A stretch of 64,000 bases of DNA from JBOZRQ01 sp050789255 (lineage in GTDB: Bacteria; Bacillota; Sulfobacillia; Symbiobacteriales; Symbiobacteriaceae): contig JBOZRQ010000033.1 of the NCBI GenBank assembly GCA_050789255.1, positions 177,505-241,504 on the forward strand, given 5' to 3'. A program made the position numbers and the translations under genes. The notes under the pieces are model-generated. The model searched no databases, had not been told where the DNA came from, and saw only the letters and a list, made by a program, of their open reading frames with translations. This document shows positions 32,642 to 41,609 of the stretch, one piece after another (the first letter of the stretch is position 1; each line of letters starts with the position of its first letter).

Positions 32642-33874
32642 CTATACCTCGTCGAAAGGGTCAAGCAGGTCCCAGCCGGCGGGCGGCTCGCCCAGGTGTG
32701 GGACCTCAAGCTGGGCGCCGCCCAGCTTGGCCGACTCGTGGGCGATCAGGCCCGCAATGGTGTACTTGGCCGCTTCCCAGGCGTTGATCAGCGGGAGCTT
32801 CCCGGTGACGACCGCCTTGCAGAAGTCGTCCACCAGGAACTGATGTGAGCCGATGTGCCCGTTCTTCTGGTTCCAGAACTCTCGGGGCAGCCGCTGGAAG
32901 GGCTGCACCTTGGAGTAGCGCTCGTGCACCTCGTGCCAGGCCACCTCCCGCTCGGCGGGGTTGTAGCCGATGGCCCGGGGATAGGTGAGCTTGTCAGCCA
33001 GGTTCGTGACCTGCTTGTTGTTGGTCAGATCGGTCCAGAACTGGCCGCCGGCGCATTCCTCGTAGGCGCCCTTGGTGCCGAAAATCGACATGGGCAGCTC
33101 GCTGACGATGCCCTGCCAGCCTACCCGGCGGAACTCGTTGATCCGCACCATGCCGCCGTCGGAGGAGCGCATCAGGGCCGACTGGTTGCTGAAGGGGTTG
33201 TCCCAGAGGTTGCCGCCCACCCGGAAGATGCCGTCCTCGTGCTTGTCCTCCCAGCCCAGGCAGGAGACGTGAGTCATGCGGGCGCCGGTGACCGAGAGCA
33301 CCATGCTGACCGAGTGGGTGCAGTAGAACATGGGAGGGAAGCCGGCTACCTTCTTCCAGTCGGGGCCACCGGAGTTCTTGAAGGCATCGTAGAACCCTTG
33401 GCTCATGTCGTGCAGGTAGGCGCCCTCGCCGTAGACGAAGTCGCCGAACTCGCCCCGCCTGAAGCGATCCCGGCAGTAGAGCACGTTGGAGTAGTAATAG
33501 CTGGTCTCCGCCGTCATGTAGGTGAGGCGAGTGTTTGCAACCAGCTCCGTGATCTCCCGGATCTCCTCGATGGAGGCTCCGATCGGCACGGCGCACCAGA
33601 CGTGCTTGCCGGCCTTCAGCGCCTTGATCGTCATCGGCCCGTGCAGGTGGCGCTGGGTGAGAATGGCCACGGCGTCCACATCGGACTCGAGCAGCTCATC
33701 GATTCCGGGGTAGGTCTCGGTGATCCCGTACCAGGCGGCGGCTTCCGCCAGCCGCTCCGGCACGATTTCAGCCAGGACCACCTCGCCGACCAGCGGATGG
33801 GCCTGGAACAGGGGGATGAAGGCGTGAGCGAAGCCGCCGATGCCGCAGACGCCGATCTTCAGCTTCTTGCCCAC
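32642..33874 (-). CDS. Gfo/Idh/MocA-family oxidoreductase
   Basis: A 410-aa NAD(P)-dependent dehydrogenase-like protein. The N-terminal Rossmann fold shows KIGVCGIGGFAHAFIP and the family's EKP-like segment as GKHVWCAVPIG (Lys present, Glu replaced). The C-terminal alpha/beta domain has YYYSNVLYCRDRFRRGEFGDFVYGEGAYLHD and CTHSVSMVLSVTG, whose His may be catalytic. Such enzymes oxidise sugars or their derivatives, or act as redox glycosidases (GH109-type); the substrate is unknown. The GTG start is 4 bp after the upstream GH38 stop, with GGAGG inside that gene. It is the last gene of the eight-gene sugar operon. Confidence 0.8.
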   Translation of the reverse strand: MGKKLKIGVCGIGGFAHAFIPLFQAHPLVGEVVLAEIVPERLAEAAAWYGITETYPGIDELLESDVDAVAILTQRHLHGPMTIKALKAGKHVWCAVPIGASIEEIREITELVANTRLTYMTAETSYYYSNVLYCRDRFRRGEFGDFVYGEGAYLHDMSQGFYDAFKNSGGPDWKKVAGFPPMFYCTHSVSMVLSVTGARMTHVSCLGWEDKHEDGIFRVGGNLWDNPFSNQSALMRSSDGGMVRINEFRRVGWQGIVSELPMSIFGTKGAYEECAGGQFWTDLTNNKQVTNLADKLTYPRAIGYNPAEREVAWHEVHERYSKVQPFQRLPREFWNQKNGHIGSHQFLVDDFCKAVVTGKLPLINAWEAAKYTIAGLIAHESAKLGGAQLEVPHLGEPPAGWDLLDPFDEV

Positions 33875-33878
33875 AATC

Positions 33879-36314
33879 CTAGGCCTCCGTCCACTCCAGC
33901 AGGTTGGTCTCGACCACCGGCTTGGAGGCGTCGGCGGGCACACGGAACGTCTTGATCTCGCAGGGGGCAAACTTGGCCTCGATCACCCGGTTCCACTTGG
34001 GCAGGGTGATGGTGGCGGTGGTCTGCACCCGGTTGGTCTCATAGGCGCGAACGATCAGGTCGTCGTTGTCCTCAGCGAGCTTGACCACGCTGACGATCAC
34101 GTTCTCCTTGTCCACGCTTAGGAAGGAATCGGTCTGGGGCAGAGGCCCCTCATGGTAGGTCTCGAGCAGAGCGATCGGCTTCTGGTTCAGCTCAGCCGCC
34201 CGCTTGACCGTGAGGCCCTGCTCCCAGCCGCCCTCGTGGGGCAGCAGGGTGTAGGTGAACTTCTGCACGCCCTGATCCATGTAGGTGTACCGGCCTTCGG
34301 GGGTCGGGACGTACGGATCGTGGTGGGCGTAGATCGGGCTGCGCAGAACGGTGATCGACATCTCCTTCTCGTGGATGGAGAAGCTGTACTTCCCATCGTT
34401 GAGGATGGAGAGGCCGTAGATCTTGTCGGTGCCGCGCACGACGCCGGAGAGGTCGATCCAGTTCTGGCCCGGCTCCTCCTCCCCGTTGACCGGCCGCTCG
34501 ATGTGGCCGTAGGGGATCTCGTAGGTGGCCTTCGGGAAGTGCAGGTTGGTGGGGAAGCGGAGCTTGAGCACCTTGTGCTGCTCGTGCCAGTCGACGGTGA
34601 CGTTCACGTCGATGTGCTCGAGCTCGCGGTACATGGTGAAGTCCTGGGTGACCGTGGAGTTGCCGTAGGTGCTGATCACCCGGATGACCGACTTGACCGG
34701 GCCGTGCTCCACGAGCTTGACGCTCTTGGCGGTGAACGAGCCGATCTCGTCGTTGAACTGGAGCACGCCGTGGCTCCAGGTGTCGGACGGGTCATGGATG
34801 ACGGCCGGACGGGCGCCGCCGCCCTTGATCAGGTGGAAATCGGACTTCTTGTCGACCAGGCTCTTGATGTAGCCGGTCTCGGGCTCGATCTCCAGGCGGA
34901 AGCGGCGGTTCTCCAGCACGGTGTCGGTGGCGTAGATCGGGCTGACGTTGGAATGCTGGCCGGTGGGCATCAGCTTGTAGACGCGGTAGCCCAGGGCGGG
35001 CAGGTCGGCCACGAAGCTGATACGGCGGCGCCAGCCGGTAACGGTGGCGAAGGAGCGGATGAACTGGTGGGGGACCACGTTGCCCTGATCGTCGACCAGG
35101 ACATGCTCGTCCTTGACGCCGCCAGTCTCCATCTCTACGTTCAGCTTGGCTGCCCAGGAGTGCGGGTTGAAGACCACGATCGGCTTCATGCCCTCGACCT
35201 GTTCGATGTTGACCTTCCAGGCCAAGGACTGGATGGCGTGGTTGAGGGTCTTGGAGCCGATGGTCATCGCCTCGCCGTGCCAGTTGCGGGCATCGTCGTA
35301 GGCGACCTCCAGCGAGGTGCCGGCGAGGATGTCATGGAACTGGTTGAAGAGCACGTTCTTCCAGGCCCGGGCGAACTCCTCGGTCTGGTACGGCTGGCCG
35401 GTGGTGCGCTGGGCGACGGCGCTGAACTTCTCGGCGGTCACCAGCAGGTTCTCGGCCTCGCGGTTCCACTTCTTGATGCCGGAGTGCACGGCGTAGCAGC
35501 CGCTGGCGTGGTGTTGCAGGTCGTCGTGGATGACGGGGATGGGGAGATCCTTGCGGTCGAGCATGGCCTGGAAGTAGCGGTTGGGGCTGCTGAGCTCCAG
35601 GGTCGGGAACTCGGGCAGCTCGTTGATGCGCTTGATCGAGAAGAGGTTCTCCTTGGTGGGGCCACCGCCGTGGTTGCCCACGCCGTAGAAGCACATCAGC
35701 TCGTCGAAGGGCTCCTTCAGCTCACCCATGCACTTGGCCACGTGGGGCTCGACGTCCCGGCCCCAGGTCAGGTACTCGAAGGGGATGCGGAAGGTAAGTA
35801 CGCGGGAGCCGTCGTCGGACTCCCACCAGAACAGGCGGGTCGGCAGGCCCTTCTCGTGGGGGCCGGGCCGCATGAAGACGTAGTAGGGCATGCCCTGCTT
35901 CTGCAGGATCTGCGGGAGCATGCCGTGGTGGCCGAAGGAGTCCGGGTTGTAGCCGGCCTTGGCAGTGACGCCGAAGCGGCTCTGGAAATAGTGCTGGCCG
36001 TAGAGGCCCTGGCGCACGAACGACTCGCCGGAGGGGATGTTGCAGTCGGGCTGAATCCACCAGCCGCCGACGATCTCCCAGCGGCCTTCCTTGACCCGGG
36101 CCTGGATCTGCTTGAACATCTCCGGGTCGTTCTGCTCCACGAACTCATAGAACGCCGCGGAGGAGCCGGTGAAGACGAAGTCCGGGGACTCGTTCATGCG
36201 ATCAAGGACCGACCGGAACGTGGCCTTGATCTCCTGGAAACCTTCCTGCCACTGCCACAGCCACACCGGGTCGATGTGGGCGTTGCCAATCATGTGCAGC
36301 TTCTTCTGCTTCAC
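33879..36314 (-). CDS. GH38 alpha-mannosidase
   Basis: An 811-aa enzyme with zinc ligands His13 and Asp15 (IGNAHIDPVW), nucleophile Asp125 in NPDSFGHHG, and the zinc histidine in LFNQFHDILAGTS. Length and order match the GH38 gene at 7.6 kb, so these are paralogues. The GTG start (MKQKKLHMIGNAH) follows AAAGGAG at 7 bases. It is separated from the upstream GH38 gene by 268 bp filled by copy 2 of the structured repeat, although both genes lie in the same operon. It probably cleaves imported mannosides. Confidence 0.88.
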   Translation of the reverse strand: MKQKKLHMIGNAHIDPVWLWQWQEGFQEIKATFRSVLDRMNESPDFVFTGSSAAFYEFVEQNDPEMFKQIQARVKEGRWEIVGGWWIQPDCNIPSGESFVRQGLYGQHYFQSRFGVTAKAGYNPDSFGHHGMLPQILQKQGMPYYVFMRPGPHEKGLPTRLFWWESDDGSRVLTFRIPFEYLTWGRDVEPHVAKCMGELKEPFDELMCFYGVGNHGGGPTKENLFSIKRINELPEFPTLELSSPNRYFQAMLDRKDLPIPVIHDDLQHHASGCYAVHSGIKKWNREAENLLVTAEKFSAVAQRTTGQPYQTEEFARAWKNVLFNQFHDILAGTSLEVAYDDARNWHGEAMTIGSKTLNHAIQSLAWKVNIEQVEGMKPIVVFNPHSWAAKLNVEMETGGVKDEHVLVDDQGNVVPHQFIRSFATVTGWRRRISFVADLPALGYRVYKLMPTGQHSNVSPIYATDTVLENRRFRLEIEPETGYIKSLVDKKSDFHLIKGGGARPAVIHDPSDTWSHGVLQFNDEIGSFTAKSVKLVEHGPVKSVIRVISTYGNSTVTQDFTMYRELEHIDVNVTVDWHEQHKVLKLRFPTNLHFPKATYEIPYGHIERPVNGEEEPGQNWIDLSGVVRGTDKIYGLSILNDGKYSFSIHEKEMSITVLRSPIYAHHDPYVPTPEGRYTYMDQGVQKFTYTLLPHEGGWEQGLTVKRAAELNQKPIALLETYHEGPLPQTDSFLSVDKENVIVSVVKLAEDNDDLIVRAYETNRVQTTATITLPKWNRVIEAKFAPCEIKTFRVPADASKPVVETNLLEWTEA

Positions 36315-36354
36315 TGTGGGGCTCCTTTCGGTCTGGCATTGGGGCATTTATATC

Positions 36355-36580
36355 GCCGCGGACTTTTCGGCGTTTCACGCCTTTTCGTCCCCCGCACGGC
36401 CTCGCCGCTACGCGGCGCCGTGCTCGGGATGGCGCGGATGACGCTGATTTCCAATCACAATCGCAGATGACCCGGCAAGTCTTACCCGGTACATAAAAAT
36501 ATATTTTTATTTCACCTGGTTAACCAGCCCGGTCATCCGCGTATGGATCGGAAATCTGCGAAATCCGCGCATCCGCGGCC
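36355..36580 (-). repeat. Structured intergenic repeat, copy 2
   Basis: A 226-bp relative of the element at 648-866, in opposite orientation, between two GH38 genes of one operon. Its 96-bp conserved half (36355-36450) differs from copy 1 at about four positions. In this copy the small hairpin GGCG-TGAAA-CGCC is fully paired where copy 1 has a G-T wobble. The other half carries long arms (CGCGGATTTCGCAGATTTCC... against CGCGGATGACGCTGATTTCC...) around AAAATATATTTTTAT. It would be transcribed within the operon mRNA. Confidence 0.8.
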
Positions 36581-36582
36581 AA

Positions 36583-39500
36583 TTAATGTCCGGAAAACTC
36601 AACTCTCACCGTAGTCAGGCCCCACGGGGAGACAGACACATGCACACTTCCATCCGCACGCACCGGAATCTGCTTTTCGGTACGTTCCAGCAGATCCGTG
36701 GCAAAGGCACGCTTCACAGGACGGCCTTCGAAGGCGATGGGCACATCCGTTGCAACCGTGCCGGCGATCTCCTGCAACCGGACCAGGTATCCGGTGCCAA
36801 ACCGGGCAGGGCGAATCGTGACCAGGGCCACGTTCTCAGACCCAATCGTAGCCAGGGCGCCGCCGGCGGGCGAGGCGTAGGGCTCACGGACCGGGCGGAA
36901 GTCCTGGAAGGACATCCGGTGGGCGTAGAGCGGGCGCCGGGCCTCCCAGCCGAGGCGGTAGGCGTCAGCCTTCTCGACGCGAGCGCCGCTGGTGATGGCG
37001 TAGCGGAAGGTGATCTCGCCGCCCTGCGTGCCCTTGTAGTTGGTGTGCCAGTAGTTGTTCAGCACGTAGCTGAGCACCCGGCCGCCGGTCAGGTCCAGCT
37101 CCTTGGGCCAGTGACCCTTGACCACGTCCCGCACGCAGAAGAGCGGGATGTCCGGCGAGGCGATGTGCACCGTGGCGTCGCCACTGCTGACAAGGATACC
37201 CGTCTGCAGCGGCAGCCACTCCTTGCAGCCGCCGGGCAACTGGTCCTTGTCCCAGTCGACCCAGCCCAGGTGCGAGTCGGACTCCACCTTGGCCCCGGCG
37301 CCCAGCGAGGTCGGGAAGGCGATGTAGACCGCCTCCTTGGCCGTGGTCGCCTGTTTGCGGTAGGTGCAGCGCAGCTCCACCTTCTTGACCTGCTCTGGCA
37401 GGCTCCATTCCATCTCCAGCTCGCCGCCGGGCACCTTTCCGACCAGCACGAGACGGGCGCCCAGCTCATCGCGGGTGACCCTGGACGAGATCAGCTCAAA
37501 GGCGGTCGAGACGGTCGGATCCACCTGAGGCAGGTCCGCCTGGTTGGAGATCAGCCGGCTATTCTCACCGCCAGAGGCATAGAGGAACTGCCCAAAGCCC
37601 CAAGCGTCGGAGCCATCCACGAGCTCCCGTCCAAGTTCCTTGTCAAATAGACTGACCACGCAACCACGCTTCAGGTCCACGCGAAGCCGGTAGGACCGAT
37701 TCTCCAGTGTGTCATCTGCGCCATCTGCGTCATCTGCGGCAGAAAAACTGCCTCGAGAAAGCACAAACCTCCGATAGGCCATCCCGGGCAGCGAATCGAC
37801 CCAGAACTCCACCGTCTTCTGCGAGGAGAGCGCCTGCACCGTTCGCTGCGGCACACCCTCCACCCGCTCGTTGGGCTCGATTTCGACCAAACAAGGACCA
37901 CTGACGGTCCAGGAGTGCGGATTGTAGACGATAACCTCGCGCCCGTCGTTGTTCCAATTCAGGCTGTGCCGGACCGCAGCGACGTGAAGAAGCCGCTTCG
38001 CCCAGCTATGAGCGCCGTCGGCGAAGCCCTCCTTGACCTCCCATTGGTCACGGGTCAGCCAGGCCTCGGGCTCCCGGGCGCTCATGAAGGCCCCCCAGGT
38101 GTGCTCATCGTAAAGCAGTACCTGGCGCCAGGCTTCATCGAACTGCCCCGCGGGGAAGGCCCAGCCCGGAGTGTGAATCGCCGCCAGCGACTCCAGCCGC
38201 TCGGCTGCCGGGAGGCTGGCCTGCGCCTCGCGCACCCGGATGGTCGGCTCGATCGAGGAGCCCACGCCATCCTCCCAGTAAGCGCCGCTGTCGCCGCGCA
38301 CGGTCACGAACTTGTCCGCCCACCGCTCCTCCACGTAGTGGAAGAAGGAGCTGACGTCTGAAGCGATCAGCTGCGGATAGGCGTAAGTCGCATTCCACTG
38401 CCGGACGAAGTCGATCGGCTGCGGGTCCATGTCGGTGTTGTCGGCCTCCTGGCCATACAGCAGCACGGCGTCCGGGGCGTAGCCCTCGTGCTCGTACTCC
38501 TGGAGCCACATCTGGAAACCCTGCTGCGCCGAGTACGGCACCGGCGGGCTGCCGCAGACCTTGCGCAGTTCGCAGTACATCTTGGAGAGCCACACCAGCA
38601 CCCGGCCGCCGTTCACGCCCTCCCACCAGAAGGGCGAAACCCGGTTCAGCCCCCCGTTGAGGCGGAACGGACCACGGTCCTGGTTGTCGGCATGGGCGAT
38701 GTAGCGAATGCCGGCGCCCTCCAGCAGGGCGGGCATCGATCCGGTGATCGAAGCGACGTCGACCACGGCGATAAAGTCGCTGGTCGCACCCTCAGGGCGA
38801 ATCATCGCTTCGGTGGTCTCATGATTGCGAATGAGATCCTCCAGGGCGCTGGTCTGGGTCAGCAGGTCGACGTAGTTCGCCGCCACGCCGATGCGGCCCG
38901 CCTTCACGGCGGCGAAGAACTGCTTCCGCCGCTCGGGGCTGCGGGTCGCCAGGTAGGTCTCCAGCACCCACGAGGAATCCAGGTGATAGGTGAAGGACCC
39001 GGTCGTATCTGCGGCAATTTGATCAAGTGCGAAGTCGACGTTGCGGCAGAGCCGCTCCGCGACCTCCCACTGGCGATGCGTGTAGCCGATGTCGGTGTGG
39101 GCGTGCGGGGTGATGAAGACCTTCCACTTCCGGCGGCGCTCAAAGGTGCCGCTGAAGCGGCCAGCGTCGCTGATCAGCTCCCAGTCGACGGCGCCGTCGC
39201 CATCGAACAGGTCGAAGGGCAGCTCCAGATGACCGAAGGATGTCGCCGGGACATCGAACGTGATCCAGTCGCTGTTGGCCCCATCCCGCAGGCCGAGGCG
39301 CCATTCGCCCGCAGGCAGGGCTTCGGCGCCCAGCTCCACGTACAGCCGGCACTGCTCGACCATGCCGCCGGTGGGCAACTTGCGGTAGACCACCGTGGGC
39401 TGAATCTCGGCGCGACAGACCGAATCCTCACCGGCGAACAACCCGATCCACTGATAGAGGAAGCCAGCGCCGTTGGCCATGCGGTCGAGCCGCTTGATCG

Positions 39501-40014
39501 CCTCAATGCGCTCGACCACGATGGTCTCGCCGGCGTCCCGGGCGATCAGCTCGAGGCGGTTCTCGCCCCGCTGCAACATCGACGCGGGAATGACGACCTC
39601 GCAGACCCCGTCGGAGTAGATGGTGGTATGCAGGCCCGAGAGCAGCCGGATCTCCCCAGACTTGGACGGCGACGGGCGCAGGTAAGCATGCCCGGTCACC
39701 CCGTTCACCCGCAGCTCCAGAGATGCCAGCCGGGGAGCGATCACCAGGTACTCAATTCGAAGCACGTATGCCCCCTGGGGCTCAGCCTCCAGGGGGAACA
39801 GAATCGTATAGGGATGCAGGCGGTACCCGGCCTCCGGATCAGCCTCACTCGGATGAAAAAGGGGCCAGCGCTGTGGCCCCTCCCCCGGAGATGTCCCGAC
39901 CCGCCAGACCACGTCGCCCAGCATGTTGGGGTCTTTGTAGTTGTCTACCAGCTGCTCAGAACGGCCATCGTGCGAGCCGATGGACCATATGAGCCGGGAC
40001 GTCTCGTTCGCCAT
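36583..40014 (-). CDS. Large GH38-family protein with extra N-terminal region
   Basis: A 1143-aa protein. Residues 1-290 form a beta-rich extension with jelly-roll texture (LRIEYLVIAPRLASLELRVNG). The GH38 domain starts with TPHAHTDIGYTHRQW (His306, Asp308 as zinc ligands), has a likely nucleophile Asp in AVVDVASITG, and the zinc His in LLYDEHTWGAFMS. The C-terminal beta domains run to the end. This branch of GH38 is divergent, so alpha-mannosidase activity is probable but not certain. A run AADDADGADD (about 758-768) is encoded by three 9-bp repeats and looks inserted. The ATG directly abuts the stop of the SIS-domain gene. Confidence 0.8.
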   Translation of the reverse strand: MANETSRLIWSIGSHDGRSEQLVDNYKDPNMLGDVVWRVGTSPGEGPQRWPLFHPSEADPEAGYRLHPYTILFPLEAEPQGAYVLRIEYLVIAPRLASLELRVNGVTGHAYLRPSPSKSGEIRLLSGLHTTIYSDGVCEVVIPASMLQRGENRLELIARDAGETIVVERIEAIKRLDRMANGAGFLYQWIGLFAGEDSVCRAEIQPTVVYRKLPTGGMVEQCRLYVELGAEALPAGEWRLGLRDGANSDWITFDVPATSFGHLELPFDLFDGDGAVDWELISDAGRFSGTFERRRKWKVFITPHAHTDIGYTHRQWEVAERLCRNVDFALDQIAADTTGSFTYHLDSSWVLETYLATRSPERRKQFFAAVKAGRIGVAANYVDLLTQTSALEDLIRNHETTEAMIRPEGATSDFIAVVDVASITGSMPALLEGAGIRYIAHADNQDRGPFRLNGGLNRVSPFWWEGVNGGRVLVWLSKMYCELRKVCGSPPVPYSAQQGFQMWLQEYEHEGYAPDAVLLYGQEADNTDMDPQPIDFVRQWNATYAYPQLIASDVSSFFHYVEERWADKFVTVRGDSGAYWEDGVGSSIEPTIRVREAQASLPAAERLESLAAIHTPGWAFPAGQFDEAWRQVLLYDEHTWGAFMSAREPEAWLTRDQWEVKEGFADGAHSWAKRLLHVAAVRHSLNWNNDGREVIVYNPHSWTVSGPCLVEIEPNERVEGVPQRTVQALSSQKTVEFWVDSLPGMAYRRFVLSRGSFSAADDADGADDTLENRSYRLRVDLKRGCVVSLFDKELGRELVDGSDAWGFGQFLYASGGENSRLISNQADLPQVDPTVSTAFELISSRVTRDELGARLVLVGKVPGGELEMEWSLPEQVKKVELRCTYRKQATTAKEAVYIAFPTSLGAGAKVESDSHLGWVDWDKDQLPGGCKEWLPLQTGILVSSGDATVHIASPDIPLFCVRDVVKGHWPKELDLTGGRVLSYVLNNYWHTNYKGTQGGEITFRYAITSGARVEKADAYRLGWEARRPLYAHRMSFQDFRPVREPYASPAGGALATIGSENVALVTIRPARFGTGYLVRLQEIAGTVATDVPIAFEGRPVKRAFATDLLERTEKQIPVRADGSVHVSVSPWGLTTVRVEFSGH
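37712..37739 (+). repeat. Three 9-bp tandem repeats inside the GH38 gene
   Basis: CATCTGCG occurs three times at 9-bp spacing, in frame, encoding the AADDADGADD run. The same TCATCTGCG / TCATCCGCG words make up the arms of the 220-bp intergenic repeats nearby. Confidence 0.65.
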
Positions 40015-40590
40015 CTATTGCACCTTCCCAAGTACCCAATCGTCGATGCGCTCGCAGATCATGTGGATCATCAGGATGTGCATCTCCTGGATTCGGGCGG
40101 TAGTCGTGCTGGGCACAACCAGGGCGTGGTCGGCCACCGGGGCGACCTTGCCACCGGCGCCGCCGGTCAGCGTCACGGTGACGGCACCGCGGGCCTTGGC
40201 AGCGTTCAGGCCGCGCAGAACGTTCTCCGAGTTGCCCGAGGTGGTGATGCCCACCACCACGTCGCCGGCCTCCACCAGCCCGTCCACCTGGCGGGCGAAC
40301 AGGTCGGCGAAGGAGTAGTCATTACCAATGCAGGTTACGGCCGACGGGTCGGTCGTCAGCGACATGGCCGGCAGGGGCTTGCGCTCCCTGCGGTACCGCC
40401 CGACCAGCTCAGCGGTGAAGTGCTGGGCGTCGGCGGCGCTGCCGCCGTTGCCGAACGCATAGATCCGACGGCCGTTGGCCAGCGCCTGGCACATGGCCTG
40501 GGCGATCTCCTCGACCTTGGGCAGGAGGGACTCAATCTGGCGGGCGACCGCCAGATGCTCTTCCAGATAGCCGCGCAGCTGATCAGACAC
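40015..40590 (-). CDS. SIS-domain sugar-phosphate isomerase (GmhA-like)
   Basis: A 191-aa SIS-domain protein close to D-sedoheptulose-7-phosphate isomerase: FGNGGSAADAQHFTAELVGRYRRERKPLPAMSLTTD and GITTSGNSENVLRGLNAAKARGA are the phosphate-binding loops, and TTTARIQEMHILMIHMICERID carries the family's Gln/His residues. True GmhA makes heptose for the envelope, but here the gene sits in a sugar-import operon between a ROK kinase (8-bp overlap) and a GH38 gene, so a role in converting an imported sugar phosphate is more likely. Start GTG. Confidence 0.78.
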   Translation of the reverse strand: MSDQLRGYLEEHLAVARQIESLLPKVEEIAQAMCQALANGRRIYAFGNGGSAADAQHFTAELVGRYRRERKPLPAMSLTTDPSAVTCIGNDYSFADLFARQVDGLVEAGDVVVGITTSGNSENVLRGLNAAKARGAVTVTLTGGAGGKVAPVADHALVVPSTTTARIQEMHILMIHMICERIDDWVLGKVQ

Positions 40591-41596
40591 CGGTCTTTAC
40601 CTCCTGAGGCTCCAGGTTCAGGCGCTCCAGCGCCACAGCGACGGCCCCGAGCACGCCAACCTGCCCGCCAAGCTGGGCCGGAACAACCTCCACCACCTCG
40701 GCCAGGGGGCCCATGACCCGCTGGGCCGCAATCCGGCGAATCGGCTCAAAGAGCAAGTCGTCGCCGAAGTTGGTGATACCGCCGCCGAGGACGACCCGGC
40801 GGGGATTAAAGATGTGGATCACGTTGGTAATGCCGGCACCGAGAATCTCCACAGTTTCTGCCCAGACCCGGAGCGCCAGGGGATCGCCCTGCCGGATCGC
40901 GGCTTCCACGGTCTCACCGGTGATGGCCTCGGCCGAGCCGGCCAGCGTCACGAGGGACGAAGGCTCGCCGGCCAGGACGGCCTCCCGGGCCCGGGCGGCA
41001 ATGTTGGTGCCGGAGGCGTACGCCTCCAGGCAGCCGCGGCTGCCGCAGTTGCACGGACGGCCGTTATAGGCGACAGACATGTGGCCGATCTCGCCGGCGT
41101 TGCCGTTCTCTCCCTGGTAGAGGCGGTTGTCGATGATTATGCCACCGCCCACACCCGTGGAGATCGTCAGGTAGACCAGGTTTGCGACACCGCGGCCGGC
41201 GCCGAAGCGATGCTCGCCCAGCGCCGCAGCGTTGGCGTCGTTGTCCAGGTAGACCGGCACGCCGAGAGCGTCTTGCAGGAGCTGTACTAGGGGGACATCC
41301 ACCCAACCGGGCAGGTTGGGCGGCTCCTTAATCAGACCCAAATGGGGGTCCAGCGGTCCGCCGCAGCCGACGCCCGCCGCCAGAACCTGCGACCATGAAA
41401 CCCCCGCCAGGTCTACCACCTTGCGGCAGAGGCCGATGAGTCGGTCGATCACCCGCTCGGGCCCCTCCGAGGCGTAAGTCGGAACACGGTCCTGCGACAG
41501 TTGCTCACCCGTCATGGTGACCACGCCGGCCGCCAGCTTCGTGCCCCCGATATCAATGCCAAGGATATACTTTGGTTTATTATCGGCGGTGGCCAT
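40583..41596 (-). CDS. ROK-family sugar kinase
   Basis: A 337-aa ROK kinase: ATP-binding GIDIGGTKLAAGVV, the LDNDANAAALGEH catalytic-base segment, TISTGVGGGIIIDN, HMSV, and the zinc motif CNCGSRGCLEAYASG. It lacks an N-terminal DNA-binding domain, so it is an enzyme rather than a repressor. It phosphorylates a hexose, most likely glucose, mannose or an N-acetyl sugar released by the operon's glycosidases. ATG preceded by GAGGAGG. It is 13 bp after the permease gene and overlaps the SIS-domain gene. Confidence 0.87.
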   Translation of the reverse strand: MATADNKPKYILGIDIGGTKLAAGVVTMTGEQLSQDRVPTYASEGPERVIDRLIGLCRKVVDLAGVSWSQVLAAGVGCGGPLDPHLGLIKEPPNLPGWVDVPLVQLLQDALGVPVYLDNDANAAALGEHRFGAGRGVANLVYLTISTGVGGGIIIDNRLYQGENGNAGEIGHMSVAYNGRPCNCGSRGCLEAYASGTNIAARAREAVLAGEPSSLVTLAGSAEAITGETVEAAIRQGDPLALRVWAETVEILGAGITNVIHIFNPRRVVLGGGITNFGDDLLFEPIRRIAAQRVMGPLAEVVEVVPAQLGGQVGVLGAVAVALERLNLEPQEVKTGV

Positions 41597-41609
41597 GGGA
41601 CGCCTCCTC

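Noticed and set aside
40015..40590. A heptose / lipopolysaccharide biosynthesis role for the GmhA-like gene.
   Set aside because: No other heptose pathway genes are nearby and the gene overlaps a ROK kinase in a sugar-import operon; kept as a generic sugar-phosphate isomerase.
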